Assembly: GCA_033296885.1 (NCBI GenBank)
Contig: MU863893.1
Coordinates: 292,349 to 356,348 of the forward strand
From: Triangularia verruculosa
Taxonomy: Eukaryota; Ascomycota; Sordariomycetes; Sordariales; Podosporaceae
Length of the DNA: 64,000 bases
Reading direction: 5' to 3'
This document shows, piece after piece, positions 44,330 to 54,803 of this stretch. The translations under genes and the position numbers were made by a program. The notes under the pieces are model-generated. The model did no database searches. It was not told the DNA's origin and saw only the letters and a program-made list of their open reading frames with translations. The stretch's first letter is position 1. The number at the start of each line of letters is the position of its first letter.

Positions 44330-46190
44330 TCAGTTCACTTTTTCCTCCAAGGAATCGTCTTGAACTGCGGTTTCTCTGTGCTCGGATGCCAAATTTTCCT
44401 TCTTCCCGTGCTCCCAAGTGAGCGTAGGCTTCCATTGTGCCGATTTCCGCGCATCGCTGACCTCATGGTACAGCTGGTCGACTTGCTCAAGACTAAGACC
44501 CTTGGTCTCGTAAATCATGAGCCAGACGAACAGGATGCAGAGGAAGCAGGCGCCGAACCACACGAAGAAGATCTTGGATTGCAGATTGGCGTAACCGTCT
44601 CCGTAGTTGACGAGGTACGGAGTCGCATAAGCAATGGCCCAATTCAGCAGCCAGTTCGTCGCCGTGGTGATGCTCAGAGACTTGGCGCGAGTCTTGAGGG
44701 GGAAGATCTCGCCCGTGACGACCCAGGCAAGGGGTCCCCAGGTCGAGGCGAAGAAGAAGATGTAGATGCAAACAAAAGCCACAGCGGTCTTCTGCCCAGC
44801 GAGACTCGTCACGTAGATCTCCCCGTTGGCGTGCTGGCCGGTAGATACTGTGCCGCAGACAGCGACGACTAGCTGGGAGGCACACATGCCGATGGCCCCG
44901 AAAAGAAGGAGAGGTCGTCGGCCCCATTTGTCGACAGCATACAAGCCAGGTATCGTAGAGGCCACGTTGATAGCCGAGGTAATCATCGAGACAATGAAGC
45001 CGCTGGAGACTCCGGAGTTTTGGAAGTATTTGGTCCCGTAATAAAAGATGAAGTTGATACCTGCAAATAGAGTCAGTCTTGTTTAGAAGTTAGGCCGCCG
45101 GAAGACAACAGTCCTAGCTTGACGAGCACGACTGAAGCCGAGGGCTGTTTGAGAAGTGGAAATAGAAAGGTTGAATCTACCTGTGAGCTGCTGTAGCGCC
45201 TGTAATCCCATGCCCGTGAGCTGTCTCTTCAGGATTGGTGGTCTGAAGCAATCGAGATAGGAGCCTTGTCCCAAGGTCATCTCATATTGATGGGTAGCTT
45301 GGATTTCTGCCAACTCGGTTGCAATGGCTTCATGGCCTTCTGGCAGGCGTCGAAGACGGCTAAGCGCGAGTGCAGCCTTTTCTACCTTGTCTTTCTTGAT
45401 CAAAAACCGAGGCGTTTCGGGGAGGACCAGCAAGCCAAAGAACAGTATAAGTGACCATGCCAGCTGAATACCAACTGGGATACGGTATGACCCGGTATCG
45501 TCCCGGTGCGAAGTAGCGTTGTTGACAAGGGCCGCGAGGAGCAGGCCAATGGTGATGGCCCATTGATACGTACCAACGATAAGGCCGCGAATCCATTTGG
45601 GAGCCGTTTCGGATTGGTATAGTGGGACTGGATCAAACGCTGTCAGTTTAAATCATCACACGGCGCATCGAATGAACTGACTCTGTGCAGATATCAAGCC
45701 GACACCGAAACCGGCAAAAAAGCGGCCTGCTAGGAACATCGGGATGGCCGTGGCAACGGTGTGTAGGACGACGCCGAGATTGAAAACCCACGTGGAGACG
45801 ATCAAGCCCAGACGACGGCCAAGATAGTCTGCCAAGAAAGGGGAGCAGAGGGCACCGAAGAAGGTGCCGGCCGAGAGAATGGAGACAATGGCGGACTCCT
45901 GGGAGGCAGTGACATTGGGGTTTCCTTGGGGATCGACGTAGCCCGTACTGAAAAGTCGCTGCCAGTAGGGCATAGCCAGGATCCCGCTGATTGTGCCAGT
46001 ATCGTACCTACGAGTGGCAAAAGGTTAGCTCGGATGGACTTGATTGCTTTCACCGCTCTCACACGGAATACTAGACGCACCCAAAGAGAACGCCGCCAAA
46101 GGCTACAAACAAACCCACGGCGATGGCAGGCCATGTCTTGCCTGCCACATTCTCAGACCTGTTTAGGGCCAGGCTCTTGAGCACGCTCAT
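44330..46190 (-). CDS. MFS sugar transporter
   Basis: Four exons on the minus strand (46190-46081, 46007-45682, 45627-45181, 45060-44330) joined by introns of 73, 54 and 120 nt keep frame and give 537 residues. Twelve membrane spans are expected for the family. Motifs seen: FGYDTGTISGIL in the first span, YLGRRLGL, PETPRFLIKK at the end of the first half, LQQLTGINFIFYYGT in span 7, WGPLAWVVTGEIFPLKTRAK, and YETKGLSLEQVDQLY near the end. All are hallmarks of fungal sugar porters of the SP family. Substrate cannot be told, but its place between two GH32 genes points to sucrose, fructose or fructo-oligosaccharides. The C-terminus is hydrophilic. No RIP-type damage. Confidence 0.92.
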
Positions 46191-47554
46191 CGCGTCGGGG
46201 CTTTTGAAAGACTTCTTCTTAGATGTGGTAAAAAGTGCCGAGAGGGAAAGAGGAAGGCTTGGAGGATGTGGTCGGGAGCAACTTGGAGATTTATGTCGAT
46301 AGGAGGCAGCGGCACTACCCCTTTTATCTCCATAACTTCATATACCATGGCATTTTACGTCGTTGGAAGACTACTGATCCATTCGGCGTGACCGAAGGAT
46401 TGTCGAGAAGGAATCACTCTGCCCCTGAAAGCATGTCCTCTCGCATTGGGACGTCCTCGCATCGCGACACCCCGGTGAGAACCGTGAGATACGCAGCGGA
46501 CCTTCCCGTCTTGTCTTCACCAGCCTCGCGCTTCCCCGTCGCGGTCCATTTCGCCAGGGCCGGGGTCGGGACACGACCAGCGCTGGACACGGGCGTCGGT
46601 GGAGCGTCCAATGAGAGTTTGATGATTGTGCAATTCCGCGGGGCTTGTAGTCCAGCGCTGGCGCTATCTTGGTCAACGGTTTCAAAGCAGCTGGACAACG
46701 ACAAACAAATCCGCTCCCTTCGCGTGCTGGTGCTGCACGTGTGGCCATTATTGACTCTCATAACATGAATGTCCCCACTGCATCAGGCGGGTTCCCGTGC
46801 AAGCACGTACATATCGGCCATCCCGTGTGCCGTTCATTGGTGTTTTCGGGTAACCAATGGCGACTTGTGATAGTCAACTTACCATACAGAACAGGACAGC
46901 TCAAGCCCGGTCGTCCCTGGTAAGGGTTGCAGTTCTCGAAGCCTTCCTTGCAGTTCTCGAAGCCTTCCTTGCAGTTCTCGAAGCCTTCCTTGCAGTAGTG
47001 CGTGCCGTTAGAGTACTAGCTGGCCCAACTAAGGTATTCGGACCGAGGCTTTCGCCGTGAGTCTAGTACATGTAACCCTAGAGGCGGGGGAAGGTGGGGG
47101 AAAGCGGGGGAGTTCCAGGTTCTCTTGCCGGGCTCGGCCCTTTATCCGCCAATCGGTTTCGAAGGTCAGCCGCTCGGGCCCCGATGCACTTGCATGGCCA
47201 AGCGACCTTGGCATGGTGGTGACCGTTGAAGTGGGTTCCCGAAAATACCGCAGCACGCTCAAAGAGAGGGGCATCGTTCATACGAGGATAGAGACGACGG
47301 CCGGGCAATCCACTCAGATGGTCACGCCATTCAGGAAGCCTCTCAGCAAGATTCGAAAGATTTCATTACTGATTATTATATAATCGCGATGCCGGCTTGT
47401 CCGAGTCCTTGCCAGATGGAGCATGCGGTTCGGCACCGTTTAGGCTACGCGCTATCTAGTCCCGAATTTAGAGTACACCCCTCCCCCCGCACAAACCAAC
47501 CGCCCAAAAATGCCTACTTTTTCAAAGCCTTCGCGTTCACACCCAACGCTATAG
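46191..47554. other. Intergenic region upstream of the transporter
   Basis: 1.4 kb without a supported gene. It contains the transporter promoter and the triplicated 21-mer at 46930-46992. Confidence 0.45.
46930..46992 (+). repeat. 21-bp tandem triplication
   Basis: Three perfect adjacent copies of a 21-mer beginning CAGTTCTCGAAGCCTTCCTT at 46930, 46951 and 46972. A unit length divisible by three would read AVLEAFL repeats in one frame, but no gene surrounds it. Confidence 0.95.
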
Positions 47555-47555
47555 T

Positions 47556-47750
47556 TAACGTATATAATAAGCGAGCGCCTCAGACAAGCGAGCGCCTTAC
47601 TTAAACGGGATTTGGTGGCCCGCATATAAAAGAATGTTAGTAAATTATTAGCGAGCTTAGCGGTTCATATTGTTTTTTCGTGTGCGGGCCACCAAATCCT
47701 GTTAAGTGAGGCGCTCGCTTGTCTAAGGCGCTCGCTTATTATATACGTTA
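47556..47750. mobile_element. Foldback MITE of the pogo/Tc1-mariner type, TA target site
   Basis: The element 47558-47748 (191 bp) begins ACGTATATAATAAGCGAGCG and ends with its inverse. The inverted repeats are about 66 bp each with only a few mismatches, leaving a ~60-bp centre. TA flanks both ends. Each arm carries the motif AAGCGAGCGC twice. No coding capacity. It stands about 490 bp before the intact GH32 start. Confidence 0.88.
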
Positions 47751-48134
47751 AGTGTTAAGACTAGGTATTCCGATCAATGATTAGGTTATATGTTAGTTCA
47801 AAAAAATTGGATTGAAAGGGTTATAGGTTATGTTGTTGCGATTCTGACTTATGTTTTTTAAATGGAAAATGGTCTTAACGTTTGCTGTGTTTGGGGGTGG
47901 GTGCAGTAAAAAAATCGGAACTAAATATCCAACACCGTCTTGCTGAGCTAGCCTTTGACGCCAGTGCCAAGTCCGCACATGGATCATTCCAACTGAAGCC
48001 GCGGATATGGGCATTAATACTCGGAGCAAAGGTGATATTGACAGGCTGCAGTGGTGGAGAATCGATTGGGAATGGAGGCCATGATCAACACCGAAACATT
48101 GCATGCCCGCAGACCCATTGCTGTCCATAGAAAG

Positions 48135-48141
48135 TATAAAA
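48135..48141 (+). promoter_or_regulatory. Probable TATA box of the GH32 gene
   Basis: TATAAAA stands about 107 bp before the ATG at 48242, a usual distance for strongly induced fungal secreted enzymes. Confidence 0.5.
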
Positions 48142-48241
48142 ACGCACTCCTTCGCCCTCGACAACCAGCATAATAGGATTGACATCAAACTCTACGACAT
48201 CAAGACCCAGCACCCAACCGACTCTGAAGAAGGTACTCAGC

Positions 48242-50275
48242 ATGACGATCTCTTCCCACAAGCTCACCAAGCTTGGGTTGGCAATCTTGGCAGCCTCTAC
48301 GGCGTTTGCTGATTCCGAACAACCAAAACGCCGACCTGACGAGCCCCTCAACGCTGGCTTCGAGGCTGGCAATCTTCAAGGCTGGCAAGTCGTCCATGGA
48401 AATGCATTTGGAGACCGCTCCGTTACCGACTTAGCGTCGTACTGGGGTGGCCCCTTTCACCAAGACAAGAAGTACTTCATCTTAGGCACCGCTCAGGCCG
48501 GAGAGTCTGCCGTCGGCGAGCTCAAGTCAAGCTCGTTTCGGGCGGGCTCTGCCCTGAGCTTCCTCGTTAGCGGGGGCTATGATCCGGATAATCTTTACAT
48601 TGGCCTCGTCAGGGACCGTGACGGCCGATTGCTTCTGAAGCAGACAGGGATCAATGACGAGGCCTTCATCCGCATTGTCTGGGATACCAAGGAATGGTCC
48701 GGCCAAAAGGTCCACATTGTCGTCCACGACAACAGCACAAGCGAATCCTGGGGCCACATCAACTTCGACGACCTCCGCCTCGGTGATAATGCTCTCGGCA
48801 ACGGACACGGGCTGACCTTCCAGCCCATCGGTCAAGCGAACCAACCGCCGCGACACAAGCAGCCAGCATGTTCACTCTACGCCAAGGACCCGCTGCGCCC
48901 GCAGTACCACTACACGCCGTACCAAGGATGGATCAACGACCCGGCCGGTCTTGTCCAGTGGAAAGGACGCCACCATCTCTTCAGTCAATTTTACCCAACT
49001 GCTCCATTCTGGGGCCCGATGCACTGGTCCCATGCCGAGAGCAGCGATGCGGTCCACTGGCGCGAACTTCCTGTCGCTCTCACTCCAAAGGCGGCAGGGC
49101 CCGGCGATGACTCTGGACGCTTCACCGGCAGCGCCATGGTTCATGGGGACGAGTTGCATCTCGTGTTGACCGACTATGTCGACACGAGGGCCCACCCCGG
49201 CGCAGTTCAAGAAAATGTCATTGTCGCCAGCAGCAGAGACGGTGTCAACTTTACGCTGTCCTCTCGCAATCCCGTCATTCCCGGCCCTCCAGTGGGAGCT
49301 CCTGCATTTTTTCGTGATCCCAAAGTCTTTCATGACCCGACAGACAACTCTTGGAAGATGGTTATTGGTGCGACGAACGGTGCCCAGGGGCAGGTTCAGC
49401 TGTACCGTTCCGAGTCCTCAGACCCGTTTTCCTGGTCCCACGTCGGCGTCATGTACACTGGAGATGGGAGCACCGACGCGCTTTGGGAATGCCCCAACTT
49501 CTTCCCCCTCGGCGACAAGTGGGTCCTCTTTTATGGTTCGAAGGGGGTGGGGTGGTACGAGACGGGGAATTACAATGGCTCCGTGTTCCTGAGCGAGAAG
49601 CGTGGTCTCGTTGATGCCGGCCCGGCGAGCTATGCGATGCAGTGGTACAAGGACGAGTCCGGACGCAACCTAGCCATCTCCTGGATGGCAAACTGGCCAA
49701 CCTCCAAGTGGCCGAGCCGTGCCAACGGCTGGGCCGGACAGCAATCCATTACTCGGGAGCTGTTCCTCAGGGCCGACGGCGGCTTGGGTAGCCGTCCCAT
49801 TGCGGAGCTCGACAGGCTTGCAAGTGGTCCCGCCAAACGGTTGGGCCCGCTCCAGGTCAGCGACAAAGCCGTTACCATTGGGAACACCAACACAGCGAGG
49901 CTGAAGCTCACCATCGACCTCGGAGCGACGAGCGCCTCCTCCTTGACGCTATCCCTGTTCCAATCTCGGGCAGAGTCTACGCTCCTCACCTACAATACCG
50001 GAAGCCAAACTCTGACCTTGGATACCACCAATGCTGGCTACGGCCAGGCAGGAAGGTGGGAAGCGGTCCTAGCTAAACCAGCAGACAATAAGCTCACGCT
50101 GGACATTTTTCTCGACCGCTCGGTCCTGGAGGTTTTTGCTGGAGATGGTACTGTTATGTCAGCGACGGTCTGGCCTCGATATCGAGAATCGAGAGGTATT
50201 AGCGTCGTTGGGTACCAAGGAACTGTGGCCTTGAGGGCCGTCTCGGTCACGCCCCTCGGTTCGAGCTGGTGCTAA
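48242..50275 (+). CDS. Secreted GH32 fructan hydrolase (exo-inulinase/levanase-like) with N-terminal beta-domain
   Basis: One intact exon of 677 residues. The frame is open 21 codons upstream, but the first ATG (48242) directly starts a signal peptide (HKLTKLGLAILAASTAFA). Residues ~35-190 form an accessory domain (NAGFEAGNLQGWQVVHGNAF, WGHINFDDLRL) found in front of some GH32 enzymes. The five-bladed propeller follows with WINDPAG (nucleophile Asp about 233), FRDPKVF (stabilising Asp about 359) and WECPNFF (acid Glu about 416). A C-terminal beta-sandwich ends with IFLDRSVLEVFAGDG. These enzymes cut terminal fructose from inulin, levan or sucrose outside the cell. It is divergent in subtype from the broken GH32 at 43500-44019. 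Confidence 0.94.
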   Translation: MTISSHKLTKLGLAILAASTAFADSEQPKRRPDEPLNAGFEAGNLQGWQVVHGNAFGDRSVTDLASYWGGPFHQDKKYFILGTAQAGESAVGELKSSSFRAGSALSFLVSGGYDPDNLYIGLVRDRDGRLLLKQTGINDEAFIRIVWDTKEWSGQKVHIVVHDNSTSESWGHINFDDLRLGDNALGNGHGLTFQPIGQANQPPRHKQPACSLYAKDPLRPQYHYTPYQGWINDPAGLVQWKGRHHLFSQFYPTAPFWGPMHWSHAESSDAVHWRELPVALTPKAAGPGDDSGRFTGSAMVHGDELHLVLTDYVDTRAHPGAVQENVIVASSRDGVNFTLSSRNPVIPGPPVGAPAFFRDPKVFHDPTDNSWKMVIGATNGAQGQVQLYRSESSDPFSWSHVGVMYTGDGSTDALWECPNFFPLGDKWVLFYGSKGVGWYETGNYNGSVFLSEKRGLVDAGPASYAMQWYKDESGRNLAISWMANWPTSKWPSRANGWAGQQSITRELFLRADGGLGSRPIAELDRLASGPAKRLGPLQVSDKAVTIGNTNTARLKLTIDLGATSASSLTLSLFQSRAESTLLTYNTGSQTLTLDTTNAGYGQAGRWEAVLAKPADNKLTLDIFLDRSVLEVFAGDGTVMSATVWPRYRESRGISVVGYQGTVALRAVSVTPLGSSWC

Positions 50276-50591
50276 ACACAACTCGAAATGTCGGCCAACT
50301 GTCTCTGGTGTAGCGTCCAAATCCTTGTAATTAGTCAACCACTCACAGCTGAACTCTGTATATAGCGCATGCATCCTGGCCACGTAAGGTTGGAGAATTG
50401 ATCATTGATGGAATACTTTTTCTCTGATGCAAATGAGCAAGAGTGATCAGTTGGGCTGGGGCTTGCCGAAAAAGGATCAAGCCTCCCCATCCGCACTCCG
50501 TATGTACTCTACCACAGGGGTAAGTTAAACCTGTGGGGCATGTACCAATCCAAACAGGGGTTAACACTGTATAATATAGTTGCCCAATCTA
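50276..50591. other. 3' flank of the GH32 gene
   Basis: About 315 bp, no gene seen. Confidence 0.4.
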
Positions 50592-50745
50592 TAACGTGCG
50601 TGATAAGCGAGCGCAACAGACAAGCGAGCGTAACACTTTTTAACACCCTACCACACAATTACATAACCACAACACTAGGAAACTACAATAACTGAATCAG
50701 AAATAGATGAATCAGATGATTCTGCAGCCTCCTGTGAAGGCGGAG
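50592..50745 (-). mobile_element. Truncated pogo-like element end
   Basis: TA then ACGTGCGTGATAAGCGAGCG with a second AAGCGAGCG starts an inverted-repeat end like those at 47558 and 54806. The following bases match, in reverse complement, the transposase 3' end of the 54806 element (CTGAATCAGATGATTCTGCA, GCAGCCTCCT). The copy stops at about 50745 with no second terminus. Confidence 0.65.
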
Positions 50746-50803
50746 TCACAAACCACTGCACTGTGAGCCACCTTTGCTACCAAAAGCGTCAAATCAAACA
50801 AGC

Positions 50804-51130
50804 TGTCAGGGCTTGCTTGATTCAGTGGTTATATACGTTCACAATGGCCACTGCTGCCACAGCTGCCCCGCCACGGGTCCAACCCGCCAACTACCAGCCA
50901 GTGCCGTGACAGCGATGAGGTTATTGACTAGGTTATCGAAGGTCTGTGTCACAGTGCCATCCAAGGACTAGGTAGGGTTTCTTGTTATTGCACGAAGGAG
51001 AGAGAAAGAGGAGCGAAGCTCTCTCCGAACTAGAGAACTAAGTCTGTGCACATGTGGTCCGAGTGCCTTGATCCCTGCTATACCGTATGACTAAGCCACT
51101 ATTCCTCGAGGTTGATTTGGTGCCGTGACA
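50804..51130 (+). mobile_element. Possible LTR of another family
   Basis: The segment opens TGTCAGGGCTTG and closes GGTGCCGTGACA, the TG...CA with short inverted ends expected of an LTR. It contains GTGCCGTGACAG twice-like sequence (at about 50908 and 51120). No flanking duplication was found, so the call is tentative. It may lead into the retroelement-like sequence up to about 51490. Confidence 0.35.
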
Positions 51131-51441
51131 GTCTGGGTAGTGGGATGGCTCCTGTGGTTGTAGTCTAATCTAGCTCGCTGGGTCCCTCTATGGTTCTGTC
51201 CAGTGCGCCGAGCCGTGGGCTAGAAGGACTGGATCGCCGGGTCGTCTCCCATATCGATATCCTGACTAGTTGGCTCTATCAGGACTGTTGACGGCGGTCG
51301 GTGGAGCTAGAGGGGTGGCTGGTGGAGCTAGGAGGTGGCTTGTGCTGCAGGGGTAGCTTATCGATAAGCTCGACAGTCTGAGCGCGACAGTTTTTGAAGC
51401 GGTCAGTTGCGTGTTTTGAGAGGATTCGATCGGTGTAGGTT

Positions 51442-51960
51442 TCAGCTGTTTTGCCGGCCCTGCGGGCGAGCGCACAGCGTTTCAAGGAGAAAGAAGTTTT
51501 TAAGAGGGACAATATACCTCTGATACTTCTCGCTATTGATCCCACCATATTCCTTTTCCCACACAAAAGACGGCCCTTTCATACGCCCGCATATTGACCC
51601 CCAGAACATCCAACCGTGAGGCTTTTGCCGTATGGAAGCCCAGGCCTCAATATCTTCCAAATCGTGTATTGTAAGCCACCTTTTCCACATGTGGTTATTA
51701 GTGGCCCAGGTCTCATCACTGAATAATACCGTCTCCCAGTCTTCAGGGCGAGGGCATACTGCCAATTGCTCGCGAGCAAAGGCTAGGCGAGCCTTACGGT
51801 GGCGCGCGGTGAGCTTGAGCCTCCGCGGTTGGCTTCGAATTGGCCCAGGTCCGGTAGGAAATTGAAGTTGTGGGAGCCTTTGAATCCGTAGCCGGTAAAA
51901 TCGCTCGGCTGCAGGTGTGTTGTGAATATCGCTGTGGTTGACAAGAGCGTTGATTTCCAT
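51442..51960 (-). pseudogene. Tc1/mariner transposase fragment
   Basis: A minus-strand frame of 172 codons with KLTARHRKARLAFAREQ, WETVLFSDETWATN (the second catalytic Asp in FSDETW) and WMFWGSICGRMKGPSFVWEK. These are signatures of fungal Tc1-type DDE transposases. After KYQRYIVPL the homology stops near 51490 and foreign sequence follows, so the final catalytic residue is missing. No N-terminal helix-turn-helix in frame. Confidence 0.75.
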
Positions 51961-52417
51961 GCTGTTGGGTGTAGGCGTTGGTGGGTGTGGTCAGTTGCAG
52001 TGGTGCAACGCGAGTGGGCTCGCAATTTCCTTAAGAATTGAGAGGTACCCCTGCCATAGAAATTACTGGCAAAGTGACTTAGAATTTGATAAGTTTCGGT
52101 CTTGCGTATGTGGCCGCGGAGGATCAACATTGCCAGCAATAATTTTGTGGGGCAAGTCACACGCTAACATTCATTACCCTGGCGTAGGTGTACACTACAG
52201 AGCTACCCCAAGAATGCCAAGTCTGGGGTCAGACGCTACTGACCCAGTTGGTCACTCGCTTGGGGTAATACCCCGCTCTCGGGAACTTGCATTTGCAACA
52301 GCGGTGCAAGTACAAAACCCCAGCCTTGCTTGACTCGTCCCTCGTGTAACTTCAAGTTGTTTTGTGACACTCGGTGATTCTGCTCCCTCCCACCGAAACA
52401 CCACCCAAGCCGTCGAA

Positions 52418-53526
52418 ATGGGCGACACAGCAGCTGGTCAGCAGGTCAAGCCATCAGTCCCCGGCAGACTGACTCTTGAAGCATGGTCGCAGGGCTTCAT
52501 GGTCGGCGGTTTGGTAATCATGTGTGGAATTACCCTTGCAAATATGCGGCGAAGAGTCCTGCTCCACAAACTTATCTTGCTTGAGGTCAGCGACCCTTTG
52601 GAATTTCAACCACATAATGGTAGTCCCGTGCTAATAATGGCCTCGCAGCTTGTACTCGCTCTTCCGAATGGCTTCTTTATCTTTTTCGAACCTCCAGCTT
52701 GGGGCTGGTTTCTCTCGTCCACCGTCGTCCCGCTCATCGCATCCTGGACACTCCACAATGTCATTGCGTGGATGAAGAGCAGGCCGTTCCTGGGACGCCG
52801 AGGCAATTTCATCTATATTGGCAGCGTCACCCTCGTTCAGCCCTATTGGGTCCTCGAGATATATGCGAATTTCGCCTACTTCAACGGCAACCGCAGTCAT
52901 CTCTTCACTTCAACACGACCGTACGAAGCCCTTTTCCGGTATGTAACGCTGCTCTATATGTAAAGTGGTTTCTCATCCTACGGTCTGCTGATGTGCCCGT
53001 GACTAGAGATCCGTGGTGGATATTCACCATTGTCAATCTCTTCTGGAATATCATGTTCCGCTACGAGCTGGGCTTCATCGAGATTGTCCGAGTGTCTCCT
53101 CGTTTCGGCATCCTGCTTCTCTGCATGGCTCTGAGTGTTATTAGCATCATTGTCGACCTTCTGTCCGTGACCCCGGTGATTCCAATAGGCGTCATCAACC
53201 CGTTCTGGAAATTTGCTTTTATCTTCAAATGCTTTACCGATAGCATTATCCTCGATGACTTCAAGTCGGCTTTGGACAAACTCAGTCACCATCGAATGGC
53301 TCAGATCCTCCCTTTCAATGTTCTAGAGGACACAGAATCGGAACGGGGCGGCATCCCTCAAAGAGAATGCAAGTGGCCAGGGAGATATGGCGGAAAGCCG
53401 GATAGAAAATCAGTCATGGAGATGGACACGATTTCCAGGAAACTGGGCATTGAGTTAGACGATGGTGGTCTTTGTTCTCCGTCTCCAGCTGTCATTCATT
53501 ACGTAGAAAACAAAGCATGCATATGA
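52418..53526 (+). CDS. Multi-span membrane protein of unknown function
   Basis: Exons 52418-52938 and 53007-53526 (68-nt intron, GTATGT donor, GACTAG acceptor) encode 346 residues and splice to ALFRDPWWIFTIVNLFW. Hydrophobic spans are visible at about GFMVGGLVIMCGITLA, VLIMASQLVLALPNGFFIF, FLSSTVVPLIASWTLHNVIA, IYIGSVTLVQPYWVLEIYA, FGILLLCMALSVISIIVDLL, and one near GVINPFWKFAF. The last ~100 residues are hydrophilic. The architecture resembles integral membrane proteins common in fungal accessory regions. No transporter motif is recognised. Confidence 0.65.
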
Positions 53527-53870
53527 GTGTGAGGATTATCTCGATTTCGAGTGCCAGGCTCGTAGTCCAGTGATTGCGCACACGTAAGAGCAGCTGTAGG
53601 CCAACATTGGCGCAAGGTCAGCCGTGAGGCGGTCTACGATTGCCCCGTGTTCTGCCTTACGACAAGAACGGCAGGTTGTCCATAGCCGACACTCCATTCC
53701 GCTAGCTACGCAACGCTCGCCCGAATGCCACCCGGGAGGCGCATTCGTTCTAGGTACGCTGCGGTGTAGATCATCCGCTCCATGGCCTTTTGGAATGCTC
53801 GTTGGGTTCTGACGATCTTAGGCAGCTACTCCTTCGTCCTGTGAATCCGACCTTCCGGGACGCGCTGTGA

Positions 53871-54267
53871 GTGGGTGTTGTTAAGGGCTTCGTGCAGCTT
53901 TTGCGACGTCTCGAGCCGAGCTCCGTGGGGGCCCTGAAGAAGCATATTACTCCCAATCGTCTCAGAATGTGGCGAGACAATCGCCTTCGTCTTCAACCGA
54001 ATCGCTTCCCGCAACAGTATAGGCCTGTGCTCCGCCCCGGAACACCCTACCCCCGAGGGCCGCTATCACTGCCGCAACCGGTCTACCTCCCAAGCATCTC
54101 CTTGCCAGAGGGCTACTCTAGGTATGTTCACTATTTATCCTCCAGCTACGCTGACGATTCGTAGGCAAAGCGACTTTCCGGGCTACAGTCTTTGGGTCAA
54201 ACAACGGCGCAACCAAGTCGAGGAAGACCTGTTAACAAGAAACGTAGCTGAACTGGCTATTGAGTAG
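53871..54267 (+). CDS. Unknown small gene, 5' end unresolved
   Basis: Two open pieces, 53871-54121 and 54165-54267, join in frame over a 43-nt intron (GTATGT, CGTAG). Sequence includes KKHITPNRLRMWRDNRLRLQ and then GYSRQSDFPGYSLWVKQRRN and QVEEDLLTRNVAELAIE. The frame opens at GTG right after a TGA, so the start must lie in an upstream exon or the gene is broken. Unrecognised. Confidence 0.3.
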
Positions 54268-54319
54268 CCTCGTTGACGCCACCCAAACCGTTTTGTTCTT
54301 ATCAGGCACATCGCTTTAA

Positions 54320-54623
54320 GATGGTCACGGCCACAATTGCCAACGTCTTGGCGCATGCCGCCCTGATCACAGCCGTAAAGTCGGGATGGGAGCTGTTTCA
54401 GATGGTTCGCAAGAAGCGGAAGGACAATCCCGTGCGCAGTGAGACTCCGTACTTGTATGCAAAACTCCAGCGAGCCCATATGGAGAGTCTTGTCAACTCC
54501 TCTGAGTATTCGTACTGGCGCCAGAAGCTCTGGAATGCTGAGAAGGATTACGACTGTGAGTCACGGACGAGATCGCCTTATACATGGCTGAGCAATAGTA
54601 GTTCGTACCTTGCGGGCTATTGA
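54320..54623 (+). CDS. Unknown small protein, 100 residues
   Basis: From ATG 54320 (MVTATIANVLAHAALITAVK) the frame has a hydrophobic N-terminal helix followed by a basic, Tyr-rich part (QMVRKKRKDNPVRSE, EYSYWRQKLWNAEKDYD). It follows the previous gene by 52 bp on the same strand; the two could be one gene. Unrecognised. Confidence 0.3.
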
Positions 54624-54803
54624 TACGTACCTAGATGCTGTGTTTGATCGGTCGAAGATGGGAAACCCTGGCAATTGGGAAGAGAAAAGGAAGTCCGGGC
54701 AGGTACGAGGTTGATTAATTCGTGGTGTCACTGCTTAAAGCAGGGGATGACTTGCAAACTATGGTCTAAGGATGGTTTGTTTGGCTCTTATATTTAAGTA
54801 GTC

